Assembly: GCF_002216065.1 (NCBI RefSeq)
Contig: NZ_CP022282.1
Coordinates: 124,001 to 188,000, forward strand
Origin: Chryseobacterium sp. T16E-39
GTDB lineage: Bacteria > Bacteroidota > Bacteroidia > Flavobacteriales > Weeksellaceae
Length of the DNA: 64,000 nt
Direction of reading: 5' to 3'
How positions within the stretch are numbered: the stretch's first letter is position 1; every line of letters begins with the position of its first letter. Below are positions 59,339-64,000 of the stretch, one piece after another. A program made the position numbers and the translations under genes. Under the pieces are notes generated by a model. The model had not been told where the DNA came from, made no database searches, and worked only from the letters and a program-made list of their open reading frames with translations.

Positions 59339-61705
59339 ATGAAGTTGAAATTACTTATTCTAATGATCTTCTTTTCTACGATGGCGTTGGCACAGGAAAA
59401 GGAAGGAAATAATGGTTCAGTGAAAGGGACTGTAACAACGGCAGACGGAAATAGTGGGCAGGGCGTTGACGTTAAGGTTAAGGAACTGAATATAACTACT
59501 ACCGCAGGAGCTGATGGTAACTATGAACTGAAAAACCTTCCCCCTGGAAAATATACGATATTGGTTGCCAAAGGAAAATCTGATGGCTATTCCCAGGAAA
59601 TAGAGATCACCCCTGAAAATGAACATGTTCTTTTGAACATTCAATTGGATTACTCATCCCAAAAGCTGGAAGAGGTCATCGTAAGTTCAGGAGGGAACCG
59701 TTTTGCTAAAAAAGAAAGTGATGATGCTTCAAAAATGCCTTTGAAGAACATGGAAAATCCACAGGTTTATTCCATTGTAAGCAAGGAGCTGATGAAAGAG
59801 CAGAATATTACAGATTATAACAGTGCTTTTAAAAATATTCCGGGAGCTGGTATTGCGGAAGTAAGAAACCAGGGAAGAACAACGAATATGTCCCGTGGAT
59901 TTCCAACCCCACAACTGGTAAGAAACGGAGTAGGGAGTTTTACTTATAATTCCATCGATCCTGCGAACCTGGAGCGTATAGAAGTGATCAAAGGGCCTTC
60001 AGCAACTTTGTTTGGAAGTACGATCTCTTCTTTTGGAGGATTGTTCAATAGGGTAACGAAAAAACCATTTGATACTTTTAAGGGTGAGATATCATATTCA
60101 GCAGGAAGCTGGGATCTGAACCGTTTTACGGCAGATATCAATACGCCGCTGAACCCGGAAAAAACAATGTTGTTAAGATTCAATACCGCATTTCATAGCG
60201 AAAACAGCTTTCAGGATGCTGGATTCAACAGAAGCTTTTTATTAGCACCTAGCTTTTCTTATGCGGTGAATGACAGGCTGACCTTCTTATTGGATGTAGA
60301 ATTTGGGATCATGAAAGGAACTTCACCCACCAGGTTGGCTCCATACATCAGCAAGGACCCGACGAAACCAGCATTGGCTACAAGTATCGAGGATATGAAC
60401 ATTCCTTATACCCGTTCTTTTGCTAATAATACAGTGAACTATACCGGGCAGCAGTACAATATTTTTGCCCAGATGAAATATAAAATATCTGATACATGGA
60501 ATTCTCAGACAATCGTTTCACGAACAAGATCTGCATCAGAAGGATATGTAGTATCATTATCTGCCTTATCAGACACAACATTAAGACAGTCGGTAACAAA
60601 GCAGGATTATCCGTATTATGGAACTGATATTCAACAGAATTTTATCGGGGATTTTAAAATCGGGGAACACAGAAACAGAGTCGTGGCAGGATTGGATTTT
60701 TACAGTCTGAAAGCTTACCGTAATGATGCAACCGTAAATATGCCTGCGATCGACTACAGAAATCCGGGAGCTGCTTACAATAACTTTACAATCTCTAAAA
60801 TAGAACCGCTATTTGACAATGTAACCTTCAATAATTTTACATCCAACAACGAGCAGACATACAGTGCGTATGTATCTGATGTATTTAATGTAACCGATAA
60901 ATTCATCGCGATGGCAGGGGTACGATTGGACAGATATTTCAATAAAGGGTCTTATTACCCTGAAAAAGATCTTACCGTTGGAGATTATAACCAGACTGCA
61001 TTCTCTCCCAGATTTGGATTATTGTACCAGTTGATTGAAAAGAAATTATCTTTGTTTACCAACTATATGAATGGTTTCAACAATGTAGGAGGTTCCGATT
61101 TTAATGGAAATCCTTTTAAACCAAGTCAGGCCAATCAGTGGGAAGGCGGGGTGAAATTAGACCTTAATAAATTCAGTGCTACGGTAAGTTATTATAACAT
61201 CAGGGTAACGAATATGACGAGACCTGATCTTGACCATACGGAAGCAAGTTTCCTTATTCAGGATGGAACACAGTTGAGCAAAGGATTTGAAGCTGAATTG
61301 ATCGCGAATCCGGTTCCGGGATTGAATATCGTTGCAGGATTCAGTTATAACGACAGTAAATATACAAAGGCGAGCGCTGATGTAGATGGCTTAAGACCTT
61401 CTACGGCAAGTTCTCCAACAATGGCAAACATTTGGGCGAGCTACCGTTTCATCAATGGCCCTTTAAGTGGCCTTGGAGTAGGAATCGGAGGAATTTACGG
61501 AAGTAAATATTATCAGACCAACACCCATACCTTTACATTCAGTATTCCTGAATACACGGTATTGGATGCTTCTGTTTTCTATGACAGACCAAAATTCAGA
61601 ATCGGGCTGAAAGTGGATAACTTAACCAATGAAAAATATTGGTCGTACCGTTTGGCAGCTCAGAACCCAACAAGGGTAACGGGTAGTTTTACATTTAAAT
61701 TTTAA
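59339..61705 (+). CDS. TonB-dependent siderophore receptor
   Basis: A 788-aa outer-membrane protein with signal (to MALAQ, ~19), a carboxypeptidase-regulatory-like domain (~25-110), a plug (~130-235, with KNIPGAGIAEVRNQGR, MSRGFPTPQLVRNG, ERIEVIKGPSATLFGS) and a 22-strand barrel ending in the usual aromatic residue (TGSFTFKF). The plug motif set is that of FhuA/FecA-like siderophore receptors. A PepSY membrane protein follows after 14 bp, so both act in iron-siderophore uptake and reduction. No Fur box was identified with confidence. Confidence 0.92.
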   Translation: MKLKLLILMIFFSTMALAQEKEGNNGSVKGTVTTADGNSGQGVDVKVKELNITTTAGADGNYELKNLPPGKYTILVAKGKSDGYSQEIEITPENEHVLLNIQLDYSSQKLEEVIVSSGGNRFAKKESDDASKMPLKNMENPQVYSIVSKELMKEQNITDYNSAFKNIPGAGIAEVRNQGRTTNMSRGFPTPQLVRNGVGSFTYNSIDPANLERIEVIKGPSATLFGSTISSFGGLFNRVTKKPFDTFKGEISYSAGSWDLNRFTADINTPLNPEKTMLLRFNTAFHSENSFQDAGFNRSFLLAPSFSYAVNDRLTFLLDVEFGIMKGTSPTRLAPYISKDPTKPALATSIEDMNIPYTRSFANNTVNYTGQQYNIFAQMKYKISDTWNSQTIVSRTRSASEGYVVSLSALSDTTLRQSVTKQDYPYYGTDIQQNFIGDFKIGEHRNRVVAGLDFYSLKAYRNDATVNMPAIDYRNPGAAYNNFTISKIEPLFDNVTFNNFTSNNEQTYSAYVSDVFNVTDKFIAMAGVRLDRYFNKGSYYPEKDLTVGDYNQTAFSPRFGLLYQLIEKKLSLFTNYMNGFNNVGGSDFNGNPFKPSQANQWEGGVKLDLNKFSATVSYYNIRVTNMTRPDLDHTEASFLIQDGTQLSKGFEAELIANPVPGLNIVAGFSYNDSKYTKASADVDGLRPSTASSPTMANIWASYRFINGPLSGLGVGIGGIYGSKYYQTNTHTFTFSIPEYTVLDASVFYDRPKFRIGLKVDNLTNEKYWSYRLAAQNPTRVTGSFTFKF

Positions 61706-61719
61706 TCATAAGAGATCCG

Positions 61720-62850
61720 GTGGCGAATAAGACATTTAAAAAAGCAATACGACAGATCCATTTGTGGCTGGGATTAGCGACAGGGATCATTGTCTTTGTG
61801 ATCTGTATCACCGGATCTCTCTATGTTTTTGAAGAAGAGATAAGGGATGCAACCGGCAAAGAATTAATGCATGTGGAGCCCCAATCTCAACCTTTTATAG
61901 GATTGGAAAGCATCATCCTGAATTTTCAGAAGATCACTCCTAAAGACAAGATCACTTCGATCAGGATCACGGAAAATGAGCCCGGTGCTACAGTTCAGAT
62001 CCTGAATAAAAAGAAACAAATTTTCTATTTTAATCCTTATACTGGTGGTTTGATAGGCAAACAGGGCCGCGACTGGCTGAATACCGTGTTTGACCTGCAT
62101 ACTTCCCTAATGTTAGGCGAAACAGGGAAAATGATCCAGGGCTGGAGTGTAGTGATCTTTTTACTTATGCTGATAACAGGCTTGGTCCTTTGGTATCCGG
62201 CACGCATAAAACAGGCAAAACAAAGTCTGACGATCAAGTGGGAAGCTTCTGTAAAAAGGAAAATTTACGATTTCCATAATGTTTTGGGATTCTATGCTTC
62301 CATTCTTTTAATCATCCTGGCGCTTACCGGAATGTATTTCGCTTTTTCCGGAGTTAAAACAGCAGTGGAGATGGTAACCAACTCCAAATTAGGTAAGGGG
62401 GATTCTTCTATAAAAATGGCCTTCGATCCGAAAGCTAATTTAGCGGTACGATACAATACCATTTATAAAACATTGACTGAGAAGTACCCTGGTGCTATTT
62501 CGATGACCTATTCGGTAAGAAAAAAAGATGAAATGCGTGTACGGATGATCTATCCTTATCAATGGTCACGAAAACAAAATACCTTCTTTTTTAATCGCAA
62601 TACCGGCGAACTTCTACGCAGTAAACTATACAAAAACAATAATGCCGCTGATACAGTGGAAGCTGCGAATTACGACCTCCATACCGGAAAATTTTTCGGA
62701 ATTATTGGAAAGATCCTGTGGCTTTTAGCATCACTGATCGGAGCGTCTTTGCCTGTAACCGGTTTCATTATGTGGTGGAACAAAAGGAAAGCAAAAAAGA
62801 AAAAACCGAAGAAAAAACATCATCATAAGGTTTTGAAAAAGGTTGTTTGA
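61720..62850 (+). CDS. PepSY-associated membrane protein (iron-regulated)
   Basis: A 376-aa protein with a GTG start. It has four membrane helices: TM1 after HLWLGLATGIIVF, TM2 after FDLHTSLMLG (WSVVIFLLMLITGLVLWY), TM3 with FHNVLGFYASILLIILALTGMYF, and TM4 after YDLHTGKFFG. The conserved His in each HLW/LHT/FHN/LHT unit fits haem- or metal-binding ferric-reductase-like members. A basic Lys-rich C-terminal tail ends it. It is co-transcribed with the siderophore receptor. Confidence 0.9.
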   Translation: MANKTFKKAIRQIHLWLGLATGIIVFVICITGSLYVFEEEIRDATGKELMHVEPQSQPFIGLESIILNFQKITPKDKITSIRITENEPGATVQILNKKKQIFYFNPYTGGLIGKQGRDWLNTVFDLHTSLMLGETGKMIQGWSVVIFLLMLITGLVLWYPARIKQAKQSLTIKWEASVKRKIYDFHNVLGFYASILLIILALTGMYFAFSGVKTAVEMVTNSKLGKGDSSIKMAFDPKANLAVRYNTIYKTLTEKYPGAISMTYSVRKKDEMRVRMIYPYQWSRKQNTFFFNRNTGELLRSKLYKNNNAADTVEAANYDLHTGKFFGIIGKILWLLASLIGASLPVTGFIMWWNKRKAKKKKPKKKHHHKVLKKVV

Positions 62851-62883
62851 AAATACAATGCTGATTAAATAATGATAAAAAAG

Positions 62884-62913
62884 TACTGCTTCTATTGGGC
62901 AGTATTTTTTTTT
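62884..62913 (+). terminator. terminator of the receptor/PepSY operon
   Basis: TACTGC / GCAGTA stem with a 9-nt loop, then a long T-run; third use of the same stem in the window. Confidence 0.8.
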
Positions 62914-63241
62914 GAAGTCAGGAGTGGGTAAATGACCTGAAAAATTAAAAAATTCCCTGCAATTAGAATAAGCATTAAGTTTAAAAATAGTTCACAACCT
63001 ACTGAATGTTAATTATGGTTAAGCTTTTATAAGATGATTAATTGCTCTGAAGAAAAATAGTGTGTGTAAAATTGTTATTTTATTAAAATAATATTCTTGC
63101 TGTAAGTATTGTGTAAGCAATATTTAGATAAATTGTCTGTAAAATTTTAATTAAAGTTAATACATCCCGTGGTTTTGTTAATACTTTGTTAAAAGATAGT
63201 CTGTGATTTTTATAGAATTTTGCCCCAATAAAAAATGTCGC
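62914..63241. other. gene-free upstream region of the phosphatase gene
   Basis: AT-rich, with no reading frame of interest. Near-consensus -7-like sequences exist (TACTTTG and GAATTTTG near 63190-63225) but none fits TAnnTTTG exactly. Confidence 0.35.
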
Positions 63242-64000
63242 ATGAATCTTATCAAAACTTCCTTATTTATTTTCCTTTCTGTTACCGGTTCCAATGCTTT
63301 TGCTCAGAAACATTCACCGCAGAAAAAAGTGGTCTTTATCATTGTAGATGGTATTGCTGAAGATATGCTGGGTAAAACCAAAATTCCTAATCTTGATAAA
63401 ATAAAAAAAGATGGTGCATTGCTGAAAGCTTATGTGGGAGGAGAAAAAGGAGGTTACAGCGAAACCCCTACGATTTCGGCAGTAGGGTATAACAGTTTAC
63501 TGACGGGGACATGGGTAAATAAACACAATGTTTTCGATAATGATATTAAAGACCCTAACTATAGTTATCCTACGATTTTCAAACTATTGAAAGATCAGTT
63601 TCCTAATAAAAAGACTGCTATATTTTCAACGTGGGAAGATAACCGTACCAAATTGGTTGGTGAGAATCTGGATGCAACAGGGAAAGTAAAGGTGGATTTT
63701 GCTTATGACGGAATGGAAAAAGATACCAAGAATTTTCCACATGATAAGCAAAGGAGCTATATCCGTAAAATCGATAGTTTGGTTGCCGGAAAAGCAGCCA
63801 ACTATATTACAGAAAATGGACCGGACCTCTCATGGGTCTATTTAGAATTTTCCGATGATATGGGGCATGGATATGGAGATGGTGATATTTTGTACAAAGC
63901 AATTTCTTTCGAAGACCAGTTGATCGGGAAAATATATGAGGCGGTGAAAAAACGTGAGGCAAAACACGGGGAAGACTGGTTGTTTATAGTCACTACAGAT
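63242..64000 (+). CDS. alkaline phosphatase family protein (nucleotide pyrophosphatase type), 3' end cut by the window
   Basis: 253 codons are visible before the window ends. The signal peptide (NLIKTSLFIFLSVTGSNAFAQ) is followed by KKVVFIIVDGIAEDML with the first metal-binding Asp, the nucleophile region SETPTISAVGYNSLLTGTW (Thr/Ser), and later DDMGHGYGDGD with Asp and His ligands; the visible end FIVTTD should lead to the His of the TTDHG motif just outside. It should hydrolyse phosphate mono- or diesters in the periplasm. The start is an ATG at 63242. Confidence 0.88.
   Translation, partial: MNLIKTSLFIFLSVTGSNAFAQKHSPQKKVVFIIVDGIAEDMLGKTKIPNLDKIKKDGALLKAYVGGEKGGYSETPTISAVGYNSLLTGTWVNKHNVFDNDIKDPNYSYPTIFKLLKDQFPNKKTAIFSTWEDNRTKLVGENLDATGKVKVDFAYDGMEKDTKNFPHDKQRSYIRKIDSLVAGKAANYITENGPDLSWVYLEFSDDMGHGYGDGDILYKAISFEDQLIGKIYEAVKKREAKHGEDWLFIVTTD

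Noticed and set aside
1..64000. CRISPR array, IS element with transposase, prophage or plasmid origin
   Set aside because: No regularly spaced repeats, no transposase or integrase, no phage structural or replication genes were seen.

Overview
The window is a contiguous, AT-rich chromosomal segment of a Bacteroidota bacterium, most likely a Chryseobacterium or close relative (Flavobacteriales, Weeksellaceae). The reasons are: promoters of the Bacteroidota type (TAnnTTTG with TTTG about 19 bp upstream, clearest before the tRNA and the ClC gene), no Shine-Dalgarno-like starts, SusC/TonB-type outer-membrane proteins, a chromosomal subclass B1 metallo-beta-lactamase, many Flavobacteriia DUF families (DUF2911, DUF6134, DUF5700, DUF6624), and short GG-leader 'bacteriocin-like' peptides. 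The genus call is inference; there is no rRNA or marker gene that settles it.

Layout. 0-6.2 kb: a truncated membrane protein, a DUF1203 gene, an ICL/PEP-mutase-like gene followed by ada, a Crp/Fnr regulator, DinB, and a DUF2911-GNAT-cupin operon. 6.2-14.5 kb: dienelactone hydrolase, HAD phosphatase, the divergent HsdR_N-like/holA pair, trxB, tRNA-Ser(TGA), a class 3 lipase between two look-alike hairpin elements, and DUF6134, with several repeat-rich gaps. 14.7-25 kb: an M61-like PDZ peptidase, an unannotated two-gene operon of Cys-rich GG-leader peptides, alpha/beta hydrolase, agmatine-deiminase-like lipoprotein with an AraC regulator, DUF3574, a MarR/membrane-protein operon, a stand-alone mreB, the B1 metallo-beta-lactamase and DUF6624. 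25-30.4 kb: a LytS/LytR-type two-component system divergent from an outer-membrane beta-barrel receptor. 30.6-40.2 kb: HIT, DUF2071, TfoX, ClC channel, ACT protein and four class-C-like serine hydrolases.

40-46 kb is a compact redox/regulator block: two paralogous AraC regulators, a NAD(P)-dependent epimerase, an SDR, a TetR regulator and an aldo/keto reductase. Repeated operator sequences link these genes: a palindrome shared by tetR and the SDR, and a CGTAGCC direct repeat, at the same place, before both the epimerase and the aldo/keto reductase. 46-53 kb holds an alpha/beta hydrolase, a DUF5700 protease, nitroreductase/HxlR, VOC, AraC/FAD-monooxygenase and a third Cys-rich small peptide. 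53-59 kb is accessory: a TPP riboswitch in front of a single NUDIX gene, orphan genes, a foldback (MITE-like) element, an XRE regulator and an unknown two-gene unit. 59-63 kb: a TonB siderophore receptor with a PepSY membrane protein. The window ends inside an alkaline-phosphatase-family gene.

Most notable: the TPP riboswitch controlling a NUDIX hydrolase, the three small Cys-rich peptide genes, and the duplicated operators that define small local regulons. No CRISPR array, IS transposase or prophage was seen.
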